From Galeruca laticollis (lineage: Eukaryota; Arthropoda; Insecta; Coleoptera; Chrysomelidae): 64,000 nt of DNA. Below are positions 21,364 to 33,382 of this stretch, piece after piece (within the stretch, counting starts at the first letter, position 1; each line of letters starts with the position of its first letter). A program made the translations under genes and the position numbers. Under the pieces are notes generated by a model. That model was not told the origin of the DNA, searched no databases, and saw only the letters and a program-made list of their open reading frames with translations. The stretch is from contig OY998177.1 of the NCBI GenBank assembly GCA_963921935.1, positions 102,787,015 through 102,851,014 of the forward strand. Reading direction: 5' to 3'.

Positions 21364-22793
21364 CTACTCCACTACAAAATCATCACTATCTTCATCGTCA
21401 CTGTCAAAATTAATAATAAGTGGAGGTACATCCTGTCTATCAAATACTACTTCTCTATCCCACCCATCTTGTATATTTTTTTCAGTGTGCTCTACTGTCT
21501 GACCAAATATCAGGAGTCACTATTTCTAAAGACTTTTTCCATACACCTATTGCTTGTTCTGTTGAAGAACCATCAGTTCCCACATGATCTCTATAAAAAA
21601 TTTTAACTATGCCCCAAATATGTTCAATTGGGTTGAACATACAGTGGCAAGGGGGAAGTCGAAGCACTTTGTGACCATATTTTCCAGATAATATGTTAGC
21701 TTCATATACTGTTGGTGGTTTATTCCTACAAAAATGCATATATTTAAACAAAATAAGTATTACCATAATATATTGAAAAATGTTTATATCAACTTACCGT
21801 TGTACTAAATTCAATAATTGGGTTTTGAGGAAAGTATTTTCAAAAGAAATATCATTTTGTATAAACCAGTTCTGTATATCATCCTTTTTGGTAGCTGTTG
21901 TTGGTACTTTATTGATCACTGTACTGTGATAACTTGCATTATCCATTACTATTGTGGCAGGTTCTTCCAAGTTCACTAAAAGCTGGTATTCAAACCAATG
22001 CAAAAAAAATTTTCGGTTCATTTCACCGTGGTAATCACCATCTTGTTTTTTGGAAGAAAAAACCAGCCCTGCTCCAGGAATAAATCCAGAAGAGGAACCA
22101 GCATGCAATACTATATACCTACAATAAGGAAATAACAAATTACTACTAGGTTTCCTAGATAGACTGCATAGCTCAAAACATCTATTAATAATTATATAGA
22201 TTTAAATAAAATAGTGTGTAGTAAATATTTGAAAAGGTCTTAAAATGGCAGGAATGTTAGTACATCATAAATTAATTGCTAAATTTTATTATTCAATTAC
22301 CTTGGACCACCAATTTTGGTTTTTTTTACGCTTCAATGATTATAATCTTGCCAAGAACGTCCAACAGTACCGTCTTCAAATATCCAGGTCTCATCCAAAA
22401 ACACAAATTGATATAAACTTTCCCTTTTTATCTTGACATTTTCATGTAGAAAATGAACACGTTTTAATGTAATATGTGGCAACTCCATTAAACCACGACG
22501 AGGATCATCTTTTTGGTATTTGAATCCAATATTTTTCACAATCTTCCAGAGTGATGTTAAACAACCATTAAAGAGTTCACGCTCCTGGAGTTTGTCTTTT
22601 AAAGTTTTCAAGGTTATGTGTTCCTCTGAAAAAATATTGTGTTAGTTAATTGTGAATAAAATAAAACAGTAAATTCAATATACTCACTGTTTCCATACAT
22701 TTCGTATAAAACATTTCGGAAAGCATTTTGATCAAAGTTATCAATTTCAACAGTAGGTTTTATGCGTTGTCTCTTTTTAGGTGGGCTTTTAGG
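21364..22793 (-). pseudogene. IS630/Tc1-like DDE transposase gene with three introns, nearly intact
   Basis: Exons by frame and GT-AG signals: 22793-22688, 22625-22301, 22118-21798, 21725-21364, all joining in phase. The first exon's upstream splice site is a guess. The protein reads SPPKKRQRIKPTVEIDNFDQ, QFVFLDETWIF (Asp 1), YIVLHAGSSSGFIPGAG, TIVMDNASYHSTV (Asp 2), LPPCHCMFNPIEHIWG (Glu). The acidic tail is FDSDDEDSDDFVVE. Defects are a TGA at 22333-22335 in exon 2 and one extra base near 21505. The catalytic triad is complete. A second, N-terminal copy of the same family lies at 44.8-45.3 kb. Confidence 0.8.
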
Positions 22794-24537
22794 CTGTGCA
22801 GCCAGATATGCATTAACAAAAAATGGATATTATATTATAGAGTTCACATCACTTAAGTTCTTCTACTGTTTGATCGTTTTTGGCGGAAGGAATAAATTTT
22901 ATGTTGCAGTTGTATTCTTCCAAACATTATTTAATCTGGGTAACTCCACATTTACTTTTCCTCCTAATAGCAGCCCTCATCTGAAAGGCTTATTAAATAT
23001 ACTCCTTTTGCTTTTTTGTCGTGCTCGGCGCCCGTGACATTTTTCTTTATTTATAACTACTTATAATAATTAATTTCACAAATGAATAAATAGAAGCATG
23101 CAAGAAATAAGAAACAGTTCATGCAGATTAGTTACAAATGTTCTTCTAACTTCATTAATTTTCTGTTCTTTTTTATTAAATTTTGTCTCTAACTTAGCTA
23201 TTAAATATCAAATAGCTTCTTAAGCACTGTTGCGAGATACTCTACTTGAAATTTTAAAGGAGAATTTTTAACAATCCTCTAAAATGTATACTTGCAGAAT
23301 AGTATATCAACTAAACATTTTTAGAGGCCCCTTAACAACTTATTTTTAAGAGGCCTCTAAACTTTAAAGGATTAGTTACAGATTAGAAGTTCTCAGGTAT
23401 TATTATTTTTCGATGGGGAATTCCGGTATGGGATTAAGGGTTAAGTACGACCCAAAAATAGATTAATAATTTGGTGGGGAATTCTCACGCTCCGGTTTTA
23501 TCGTTCAATTAGTCGTAGTGTCTGGATCGGCATTTAAAAGGTAAATCAACTTATTGTTTATCAATTATTATCATCTAAATTATCATTTTTGTTTTCATCA
23601 ACTAGATTATCGTGGCATTTCCATTGTTTCTCACCAATATCATCGTCATTTTCAAAGATAATAAAACATTTTTGAAATATTCTTTGCAGAAACTTTCAAA
23701 AAGATAATAATTTCATAAAGTTTTTTATTAAATTCAACGTTTAATCTTTCAACACATGTTTCGAAAAAACAACGCTTGTTAAAGAGAGATAGTACCGTCT
23801 TTGACGTTCACAATCTGGTTTAGTTAACCATGAACCGTTCTACTCACTTTTAAACTTATTTTAGATTCACCTTCAACTTTCAATTTGAACGTTCACTCCT
23901 TTGTTCATTGCAGAGGATTTTGCACTTTACCGAGGTAAATACCTAACTAGTTCCCTATACAAAAACCGACTACTTCTATACAGAGATTATTAAAAAAAAT
24001 TATTTAACAATTAAGAATGGGAAATAAAATTGTTTGTAATTATGTATGATTCCATTCCATTATAAGGTGGCACGATATGGATTTTTAACTATTATTTTCG
24101 AAAAAAAAAAATGTGAAAAAAACTAACAAAGTTCGAGACCTTGATATAAATTTGAAAAAAAATGCCTGATTAAGGTGAATATGATATACCGAACTTTTAA
24201 ATCAACAGATGGATTAAAGAAAGTCAGATTCATAAAGCTTAAGGCGTGTTCCTACGCAACAAAATTTGAATTCGAGTTCACACGTAAATTCCTTTTCTCA
24301 TCTCCTTCTCTATTGATTGATTGTTAACAGGGTTACAATGCACAGAGTTCTAATAGACTCCAGTATAAAGGGATGGCTTCACGAAGGGTAGATCCTCGCT
24401 CCTACAAGTTTCTTGTCCGAAGTATTTTTTGCGTTGGCTTATTCTCGAGAATAAAAAAAATCCTAATGGCACAGGACCAATTGGACAGGCTTATTTCAGT
24501 AACATTTTTACATAAAACCCAAAATAAAAAATTAGAT
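22794..24537. other. No clear gene; possible decayed 5' part of the DDE gene
   Basis: 22.8-23.04 kb has stop-interrupted minus frames that may be the lost N-terminal exon. An inverted repeat, TTTAGAGGCCCCTTAA at 23320-23335 against 23346-23361, has one mismatch. The rest is featureless. Confidence 0.35.
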
Positions 24538-24765
24538 ACAAAAGTAATAGAATGCCTTGAGATGTACGAAAAACCAAAGTAACATTTTGGCATCAAATCA
24601 AAAACAAAAAAATAAATAAAATTTCTGGGAAATTTATGAGTTTTTTTAAATAAATGTTTTAATGTACGATTTAGAGAAAAATGTTTGGTACAAAAGTTGT
24701 AGAACGTATTAAGATCTATGAAAAAGCTCAGTAACTTTTTTACGTCAAATGAAAAACAAAGGAAA
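24538..24765. repeat. Diverged direct duplication (about 75 bp, spaced about 154 bp)
   Basis: ACAAAAGTAATAGAATGCC onward (24538-24612) recurs as ACAAAAGTTGTAGAACGTA onward (24692-24766). The shared continuation is GTAAC-TTTT and AAAACAAA. Open frames overlapping it have no recognisable motif. It is likely an unclassified repeat. Confidence 0.45.
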
Positions 24766-25149
24766 TACGATTTTTTTTCAACTTTGACAGGCTGCCATTT
24801 TGTTTTTACAGGGCCGATTTGGCTCATCAACGAACTCGTCCAAGATTTTGGCCTAACCGATTTTTGTAGCGAGTTTGGTTTCGATCCGTCAAAAAATACG
24901 CCCTCTATCGTGCTTACAAATTCCGTTATAACACATACCAAAACGAAAAACCGCATTGAAATTTTTCCGAAGTCGCGTCATGCTACTCTCTACAATAGCC
25001 CTATTTCTTTCTGAAATAAGCCTAAAAGTGGAGAATATTCTCAATTACATGAATTTTCGGAGTACAACCTATCAAAACCAAACAATGGATTTAATTTGAG
25101 TCAGGAAAAAGTTGATAAACGTCTACATCACTATTTTCCTCTTCGGACC

Positions 25150-27154
25150 CCTCATACCATTTCCACAGTTTCTATTTCTAGAGGATTATGGGTCTACTGG
25201 TAGTGTGAAATAGACGAGTTCTCTTCTTCATGCTTGGACATCGTTGATACCTGGTCCTGGTACTCTTCCAATAATTTTAAATTATGGGCAATAAAAGACA
25301 CTTTAGTCGGTTTCTTTTTGCACATCGTATCAAACCATTCGGTAACAGCGCTAGTTGCAGGCATTCCCAGTATTCGCTAATTTACTTAGCTTTGTCCCAA
25401 AATAGGTCCCCTTCCACCAAAACTCGGATTCTACTATGTTGACGGACCTTAAAACGTATGGTTTGCCAAAAATCCTTCTTTAGATGTGTACGCCAATTTT
25501 GCCATTATATCTACTGGGTCATCGTTGTATTTTGAGGTAGTCGTAGCCATATCATCAATAAATTCAGTACCCCTAATTTGCCCTTCATTGCTTAAGTGAG
25601 CGCCACCGAAACGCGGGTCTAAGATGTATATGTATTCTTGCAGCTAAAAATTCCTGGAAATTTTGTTCTTGCTTCGTTAAGGGGCTGGAAAGCAACGCTG
25701 TTTCAACATGCTTTTCTAGGCTATAGAAACATTCTACTACTTCACTTAGATTAGGCTTATCTCTAGTTTGGTTATATATATTGATCAACGGGGTTAATTA
25801 AATTAAACAATTTTAACACTCGTACCCAGAATATATCTTCATTTAAAACTAATTTTGCTACGCGCTTGCTCAATATATTATCTACAGTCTCACAAACTGC
25901 TAAAGCTGTTAGGGCATGTTTGGTATCAAGAAGACTTTTCAAGCAGTGGATAATTGATCCCCAACCAGTTTTGACGGGTAACTTCAATGATATTGATACG
26001 GTTGTTTCCTTTCTTTCTCTCTGGATTTTTTTGAAAGTAACGATTCTTTTAACATCGTCCTCTATCGAAGCCATCTTTCTCATTTTTGAAATGTCTCCTA
26101 TTAATATATTAAGTGTATGGGCGACGCAACCATAAACAGATATATGTTTATACTTTTTATTAATTGTTTCTTAATTTGACCATTGCACTGGAGTTGTCAA
26201 TCACTAGAGCACTTAACTTTTCTGGTTCTATTTCTGAACGTATTTCTTCAATTTTTTCGGCCAGTATGGTGTTTTGTGTTTAAAATGTTTTTTAAAAAAA
26301 TGGGCGTAGGAGTTGTGATAATAAAATTAATAATGGCTTCGTTTCTTCTGTTGCTCTAACCATTGCATTAAATGCCTAAAGCATTAGATTCGCATATTTT
26401 TATTTTTATGTTGGTTGCATTTCTTTCGTACTCAAATTCTACTAAATTATTGGACAAAGAATACCGTGAAGGGATTTTAAAAGTTGGCCCTAATTTTTGA
26501 AAGAATAACTGCCAATATTTATTTTCCGAGATTGCAAATGGTGTTCTAAAAGCGTAAATTGCTCTTGTCAATAGTTGATCCAATTTTACTTCCTCTTCTT
26601 TATTTGAAAAATACAGAAAACTACGTACTATGGAACTAGAACTTGAAGGCGCTACCTGATATGCTGACAGTTATTGAATTTGATATGTAGGTATTTTACT
26701 TGTACTTTGTACTCACCTTTCAAGGATAAATCTGGAGAACTCATTGGAGAAACAATCGGTACAGTACAACAGAAGTAGCTTGGCGGGTGAAGACCGTGTG
26801 CGCAGTAGCAGAATCCGCTGTACGTACGTTTTAAATCATTTCTTTCGCAACTCTTATCGTGTTCACTTAGAAAGTACAATCCGAGACATAAATTTTAGTG
26901 GTTTTTGATATTTTATTATTTTACTTGTTATATTTTTATTTTAATTAGAGTTTATAGTTTGTGAGACCTTCGACCGCCAAGCTACTTCTGTTGCACTGTA
27001 CGTTTCGACTTTCCACTATTTCTAAGCCTTTTTTAACACCACTGTAGTATTTCAGACACTTCATCAAGTGCTTAGTCATTTTTGTTGCATTTCTATATTT
27101 TATAATTAAACTATGTTTAATAAAATTTACTGAACAACAATTATAACGTCCCAA
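25150..27154 (-). pseudogene. hAT transposase (BED finger, intron, catalytic core), decayed
   Basis: Minus-strand order: BED-finger end NATKMTKHLMKCLKYYSGVK, then PIVSPMSSPDLSLKG at a GTGAGT donor (about 26716) and a CAG acceptor near 26656. The core is FLYFSNKEEEVKLDQLLTRA, FQKLGPTFKIPSRYSLSNNL, ALVIDNSSAMVKLRNN, HISVYGCVAHTLNILIGDIS, KTGWGSIIHCLKSLL, LNEDIFWVRVLKLFNLINPV. A final piece carries AVTEWFDTMCKKKPTK near the usual dimerisation region. Many frameshifts and stops. A local inversion near 26.76-27.0 kb disrupts the linker. Confidence 0.8.
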
Positions 27155-28784
27155 ATAAGCTGTTCCTAAAAGAAATTTGAATCTATTCGATCTTCTACAA
27201 AACTACAAGTCGTTAGAGCCAAAAATTGAAATAACTGTAGAAGAGGTTAAATAAAAATCCTTGCTTAATACTCGTACTCTTGTTCACGTTCCTTTTTTCC
27301 GTTCTTAGATATAGTAACCATTTTTACCTGTTTCTCTATTGATTTAGAAAACGATAACTTTTGGAATCCAATATTAATGATGTAATCACAAATAATCAAA
27401 TTCTTTTAAATGATAGAAAATTGAGATGTTAAATGTCATATTCACTTTTCTTCTATAAAGATCAACCTTCTGGAAAAGTTGTGAGTGTATGTATGAAGGA
27501 TAATAGGTATCATGGAAATGATTCTATTTGCCATCCATTTTGCAACTATAACATTCAACACCACGAGTCCATATTACTGTCAAAATTTCACTAAAATTCA
27601 TTAATCTTTCTACTTCGATGTTTTACTTCACTGGTACTTGAGTATCGTAACATCCTGTACGTTCAAATTTCGTTTCGATTTATTAATTAGTTTTATGTTT
27701 ACACTAATTAAATGTGAATTAAAAATAATTGTTTTGATGATCGAATGATTCTTATAATATCGTTTTTTAAACATTGATGAGTACCCAACGAATTAAGTCG
27801 AATGTAATGTGAATCAGCTAATCACTTTTTTTCTTATTACTCATTATCCCCTCACTGTATTGGATTGTAAAATTAATTAATACAAAGGAAATTTGAAACG
27901 ATTTGTATAGATCTACCGTTACAGCTTAAGAAAACTTGTCTTCTATGTTATTTCTATCATTTTCTTCATCTGTCTCCTATATTTTAATTTATTAATTTTT
28001 GCGTAGCCCTCGTAACTTAAAACTGAATCATTTATGTATAAATTTATATTAAGTCAAGTACCACTTTCAATGTTTTTTCATAATTATGACTAGAATTCTC
28101 ATTACAAAATTTCAAAAAAAAATGTATAGGTATTCAATATTCCAACTCGAATGGTTTGAATTTAAAATTTTTAATTAGTTATTTTTTTTAAATTAAGTTC
28201 TAGTTCTTTTTATAGCGGTCGTGCCCCCTTAGGCTACATAATTTAAATGTTACTTACCCTCGTAAAACCATTTCTATCACTTCAAATAACGTTTGTAATA
28301 AATATTTAAGTCGCTCTAAGATATTTCGTCTTGACTTCCTACCTGCAAACCCACAATAATCTCTGAAATCTGTAAATTGCACTCTTACCTAGTCTAAGGA
28401 ATTGCAGATAGCACCGTAAATAATAACAGGGTCGTACATCAAAAATAAATTTATTTCGTATTTCTGTAGTATTACAATACACTAGCATTATCCATAAAAT
28501 AGGTTTGTTCCACTAGCTAATTCAGAAACTGATTTTCACTCTTTAAAACCTTCTAGTTATCAAACACGTTCCTCTCGCAATCATCTAAAAGGAAATAGTC
28601 CAATCTCACATACTCCAAAAATAACCTCAAGTCCTCGTAAAAAGAGAAAAAGTAATAATACACTAATTTCTGACTTACCTCTCATTCGTAGAGAATACAA
28701 TACTAGCTTTTATATGCAGGTTCTGTATTCCAATTTAGTCAAGATAATACTGAAAGTGACTTTGATAATTGTCTATCAACTTAG
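27155..28784. other. No gene seen
   Basis: About 1.6 kb of AT-rich sequence without a supported coding frame or clear repeat structure. Confidence 0.4.
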
Positions 28785-28836
28785 CTCCAAAATAAAAACC
28801 ATCTCCAAAATAAAAACCATCTCCAAAATAAAAACC
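28785..28836. repeat. Tandem repeat, 18 bp x 2.9
   Basis: The unit CTCCAAAATAAAAACCAT is repeated exactly three times, the last copy lacking the final two bases. Perfect identity suggests a recent slippage event. Confidence 0.9.
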
Positions 28837-28879
28837 CTGATTGAAAATTTTATATGAGATATGCGTCAGTCTTCTTCAT

Positions 28880-29100
28880 GTGCAATTAATAAAAATATTG
28901 TCGATAAAAAATCTTCGTTAACACAACTCAATGTTGAAGATAATTTCGATATTGCTCTGATATCGGAAACCTGGTATAATCCAGCGGATTATACCAGGGA
29001 ATATAATTACAAGAGATAGAAACAAAGGACATGGTGATGTGGCTATATTCATATCAAAATAGAAGTATGTGGGGATAACAAATTGACAATTATAAGATAG
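28880..29100 (+). pseudogene. LINE endonuclease (APE-type) N-terminal fragment
   Basis: The frame reads FDIALISETWYNPADYTREY followed by a shift and GHGDVAIFISK. This is the conserved segment of LINE APE endonucleases with the catalytic Glu (SETW) and the following 'GG-VAIFI' strand. Nothing else of the element is nearby. Confidence 0.65.
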
Positions 29101-29216
29101 CACAAACCTTCGACAATTAAAATAACATATTCCTTTCCTGCCTTAGCTATAGTTAGTGACGGTTGTGCCACGAGAACGCCTTCTCCAGGACAAGAAATTT
29201 GCTGTAGATCTGACCA

Positions 29217-29993
29217 TTACTTTTCCGCCCAACCTATCTAATATGCAAGAAAAGTATTGGTTTTCCATTAACAACAACCCAAAAAAACTGTTTTTAGAAA
29301 AAAAATCCTGTGTATATGTCGTCGTCGTTGTCGTCGGCCACTTTTCCTTACATGTCTTGTTAGCACGATACAGCCTCCGGAGTGCAACAAGTCACCAATT
29401 TTATGATTGAATATTGTTGAGAACATGTCACAGATGAACCCTATTGATTTTCAGCTCACCAGAGCCAGTACAACAGGTGATATAGTGCTTTAAGTACGAT
29501 ATTTTTATCATTTTTGGAGAAATTTAAGTTTGTTAGCACGATACAGCCTCCGGAGTATATACAAATGATCAATTTTATGATTGTGTATTATTCAGAGCGT
29601 CTCAAAGATGAATCCTATTGATATTCAGCTCACTAAAGCGAGTACATCGGGTTCTATGGTACTTCAAGTACCAAATTTTTGTCATTTTTGGAGAATTTTC
29701 AGTTTCTTAGCAAGATACAGCCTCCAGAGTGTATACAAGTGACCAATTTTATGATTGAATATTGTTCAAGGTGTCTCACAGATGTACCCTATTGATTTTC
29801 AGCTGACTAGAGCGAGTACAGCTGGTCCTATAAATCCAGATATATTACATTTTTGGTTATTTTTGGACAAGTTTCGGTTTGTTAGCACGATACATCTCCC
29901 GAAGTGTATACAAGTGACAATTTTATGATAGAATATTATTCAGGGCTACAGATGCGGAAAAGTTAGTTTTAATGTTTAAAACCGTTTATTTTA
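29217..29993 (+). repeat. Satellite-bearing repeat element, copy 1
   Basis: A unique leader (TTACTTTTCCGCCCAACCT, then TTTTTAGAAAAAAAATCCTG and GTCGGCCACTTTTCC) precedes four tandem units of about 172 bp. Units start at TTGTTAGCACGATACAGCCT and include CCTATTGATTTTCAGCTCAC. A shared tail ends GCGGAAAAGTTAGTTTTAAT and ACCGTTTATTTTA. The same leader, array and tail recur at 34762-35741. It has no coding capacity. It is probably a non-autonomous mobile element with an internal tandem array. The leader-plus-array-plus-tail plan is reminiscent of Helitron-like or DINE elements, but the class is unproven. Confidence 0.75.
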
Positions 29994-30128
29994 TCTTCGA
30001 AAACAATATGAATTTCACGAACAAGAACTTTATTTTGTTGCTTAATATTATAATTTCAAAAGAATTGACAATATTCTAGCTACCTTAAAGTGACAAAAAA
30101 TAATGAAAATGAAAAAATGGTTTTTCAA

Positions 30129-32398
30129 CTATTTATGTAACAAATTATCATAAAATGCCCAATAATTTTTATGAGGCTTGGTTTTTATTTCCTGTAGATG
30201 GGTGTACTTTTTTTGGGTAATTGGAAGTTTTCCAGTGTGTACTTTTTGAAACTCTTCAATTTTCTTGATTGCTTTTTTGGGACACTGCGGTAAAGATTTG
30301 AAAAAATTGTCCTGAAAACTAAGTTTATACTCGATTTCTCCTTTCTCGTATTTTAAAGCTCGAATATCAGTTACAGTAGGTTCGTTCAGTTTCCTTCCAG
30401 GACGAATGGATTCGTAGACAAGGTCTTTATTAAAGTTATAAAAGAACTCTAAAAGTCGGACACACAAATTCAAATGGTTTGGATTTGCTCGAGCTTCCGC
30501 TGTGATTCGGTGATAGTCATTAGGAATTGAAATGGTTTTATTCTTCAATTTTTTCTCGATGGTTGCGTGTACGCTATCACATTCCATATTGGTATGGCCT
30601 CTTATCAAGAATTTTTTAATAATCTTGACATCATACTGATAGGAAAGTGAAAGTAAAGCGTTCGCTAAAACCGCATTTCGATTTTGGTAGGTACAGCCAT
30701 CAGAGAAAATTATGATCGGTTTTGTTGGTTCATATTATTTTCTAAATATTTCCTTTTTTAAAAAACCACTAATAAAGACGCAAATGTCGAAGCCTGAAGA
30801 TCGGTATCAGTTTCGTTAAACCAAGAACAAACAGCATCCTTGGTTTTTAGATTAAAAACGGTATAATTATGACAGCAAAGCTTAGTTTTGAAGTAAAGTG
30901 AGCTCTAGTAAACATGGACAAGTTTTCACGGCTTGTAAATCCATACAAATGACGTGACATTCATCAAGTTTGGCGTGCTCTTTATCATTGTTTTTTTCTT
31001 CTTGGACTCTCTGCTTTGGTCCAAATTCCCAGCTTGATACTCCACACATAAGTCGCACTGATCTTTTCTAGGACTAAATATGCCTATGTTTTTGATTTTC
31101 ACATATTTCATGGGCGTGTTTCTTGATAGTGCTTTTGAGAATTTTTACAATGTTCCCGATATAATTTAAACAGATCTGCAAAACTTGTGAAAGTACAGCT
31201 TCTTGGTGTCCTTCCGACAGTAGTGACTTGGTAACTTGTCTAGAAATGTTATCAGAAACTAAATTGAGTCTTCATTTTTACTTTGAGGTTGGCTGGATCT
31301 ACTGGGTGCAGGTGTGTCATACGCGGAATTTTTAACTCAGTTTTGGACTGTCCACTCTTAAGCCTTTAAACCTAAAAAAACATTTTTTTGCAAACAAGAA
31401 CATGCTGTTTGCTTTCTATGTTTAATTTATAAAACAGTGAACTAGATCTCCTCGAAGATTCATTGGGTGTCCTTTTTCTCTCAGTTTCTTTCCTGTAAAC
31501 TAAATTTAAGACATAAACTCTTTTTTGCTCCCAGCTATTTAATTTTCCCCAGAAAATTTTAAAAATCTGCCGCCTCTGTATTTCACTCAAGTCCTGACAA
31601 AATCTTTTTTTTGGACTCTTACAGGCGTTAGATAGGCACTCTCGCATTTCTTTCCGTATCGTGGAATGTTAGTTTTTGGTTTTTTGGCCTTCGGTAGCCT
31701 AAATAGGTTTCTCCTAAAAATCGCCGCCTTTGATGTAACTTCCGTTTTGTTCCTCGGCCGCCATCAGATTGTTGTTCCGGTTCTTCGCTGGTTGAATTGT
31801 TATCTTCTTCACTAGTTCCATTGTTATTTTCTTCACTTGTATAGTCACGTATATTGGATTCTTCACTATCAAAACTACTATTTTCTTCCTCACTTTCTGG
31901 TTGGTAAATGTCCACTAACTCTGATCTATAATGTTGTTCCTCAATGCCTTTATCAATTTCGTCGTCATCTGTTTTTGCTTGGTTATTTTCTTCTTCAAAT
32001 ACTTCAAGGTATTCAAACTCATTTTTCTCCCCAGTTTCTTGCTGGTGAACTAATTCTTGACCTACATTTAAAACGTAGGCATTGGTTGTCACAGTCGGTA
32101 ATAATTCCGTTTCAACATCATTTGAAGAGCAAATTATGTCAAAATCAGGATGTATATTATTATTTGCATTAATGTTGATATTTACAATTTTGAGAGAGAC
32201 ATTTTCTTTCTCTAGAACATCTAGAAAAACAAACTCGGAATTTTCTAAGACATCTTCAAAATTTTCAACTGTCATAGGTGTCAAAAGCTCTCCAATAATA
32301 TTTTTACTATCACAGCTTTCATTTTTTGGCTTGGAACAACTTTGGACTTCTAGCTTGGTATTGCACATAGATAAAAAAATTTTAGTTCTTCCGGACAT
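30129..32398 (-). pseudogene. Arthropod DDE-like transposase-family protein, superfamily uncertain
   Basis: The N-terminal part (32398-31628) is acidic and Ser-rich (SEEENSSFDSEE, TSEEDNNSTSEE) followed by a basic stretch. After a shift at about 31640 comes ECLSNACKSPKKRFCQDLSE, QIFKIFWGKLNSWEQKRVYV. Next are FSPRKDQCDLCVEYQ, then VICMDLQAVKTCP, KLCCHNYTVFNLKTKDAV, IIFSDGCTYQNRN, LIRGHTNMECDSVHATIE. The end is KPHKNYWAFYDNLLHK. The three blocks with D (MDLQAV), D (FSDGC) and E (NMECDSVH) look like a DDE triad. At least four frameshifts. It resembles a widespread arthropod family, possibly Sola-like. Confidence 0.6.
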
Positions 32399-33059
32399 GT
32401 TGAAGTTTTAACGTCTTATCTGAAAGAAGAAAACTCGCATAAAACCTTATGGAAAAAGATAATCGTACAGTTGACATTTAATAATTATATGTCTTATTGC
32501 AAAAGCTAATTTTTGTACCCAATTTAAAACATAGTGACAGATAAATTTTATATCATTAAAAACAACATTTTGTGAAAATTTTTAAATTATTATAACAATT
32601 TCGGTAAAAAACATGTATCAACCAGAATGCTGGAAAAATGTAATAATCAATAACACGTATCTCCAAAGGTCTCATTATTTTCCGAATTTTCTCTCTAAAA
32701 CAGTACAAATATATTTAAATAATTATGTAAATTTTATGAACAAACATGAATTAATATAACCGACATTATTTTACTGAAATAAATTCGATAGAACAGGAAA
32801 ACAGACAATCAAAACATACCACATTTCACAAGTCACTCACATCCGCCATATTTTGTTAGAGATAGGAGGTATTGCATTTTTCCTTTGGCAGATCACGGAC
32901 CTATTTTTATATTATGGTCATTTTGGCGCCATCTATCGATTCATTAGTTATGGTTTAACCAAACGCCACAGAAACCTTTATTTCCAAAAATTGTTGAGAT
33001 AAGAGGTATTGTATTGACACCATCGATATTATGCATTAAGCATCCTTTCGGAACTCTAA
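32399..33059. other. No gene seen
   Basis: AT-rich sequence upstream of the DDE-like reading frame. Two related motifs, GATAGGAGGTATTGCATT (32864) and GATAAGAGGTATTGTATT (32999), are 135 bp apart. Confidence 0.4.
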
Positions 33060-33138
33060 TTTTATCAAATAGGCGGCTGTCAATTTATTTGTCAGGTACC
33101 TGTACAAGGATATTTTATTTATTTCTGTAATACTTGAA

Positions 33139-33382
33139 ATGGTAGAACGAGAAGGCATCTGGCAATTGTAACGAAGCAAGGAGACTTTATTTTGAAAATT
33201 TCCCGAATAGAATTTTACCAGACAGAAAAACTTTGAACGTGTTGACAGAAATTTTTATGGTATATGTGAGTCCCGTACTGTTGTTTTAGAGCAATCTATC
33301 CTAGATGAGGTAGATAACAGCCCTACATTAAGTGTTAGAAAACTTGCGACGTAACATAACGTTTCAATAACCACAGTACATG
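33139..33382 (+). pseudogene. Tc1-like transposase, N-terminal part
   Basis: MVEREGIWQL then stop-broken frames, leading to RTVVLEQSILDEVDNSPTLS, VRKLAT, a stop, then HNVSITTVHD. This is the helix-turn-helix region of the IS630-like family ('VL..VE.NPTLSVR.LA...NVS.STVH'). It is interrupted at 33382 by the nested element and continues at 36297. Confidence 0.7.

Noticed and set aside
22762..23037. Hydrophobic plus-strand frame resembling a membrane protein
   Set aside because: Opposite the 5' part of the DDE gene, with composition typical of antisense reading; no supporting homology seen.
24373..25014. Plus-strand frames at 24373-24582 and 24718-25014
   Set aside because: They overlap a diverged direct duplication and opposite-strand frames of similar length; no recognisable motif, so treated as repeat.
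28785..28836. Short regular repeats as a possible CRISPR array
   Set aside because: 18-bp units without spacers; simple tandem repeat in eukaryotic DNA.
31837..32411. Plus-strand frames opposite the acidic N-terminus of the DDE-like gene
   Set aside because: Antisense of an acidic, Ser-rich coding region; no motifs of their own.
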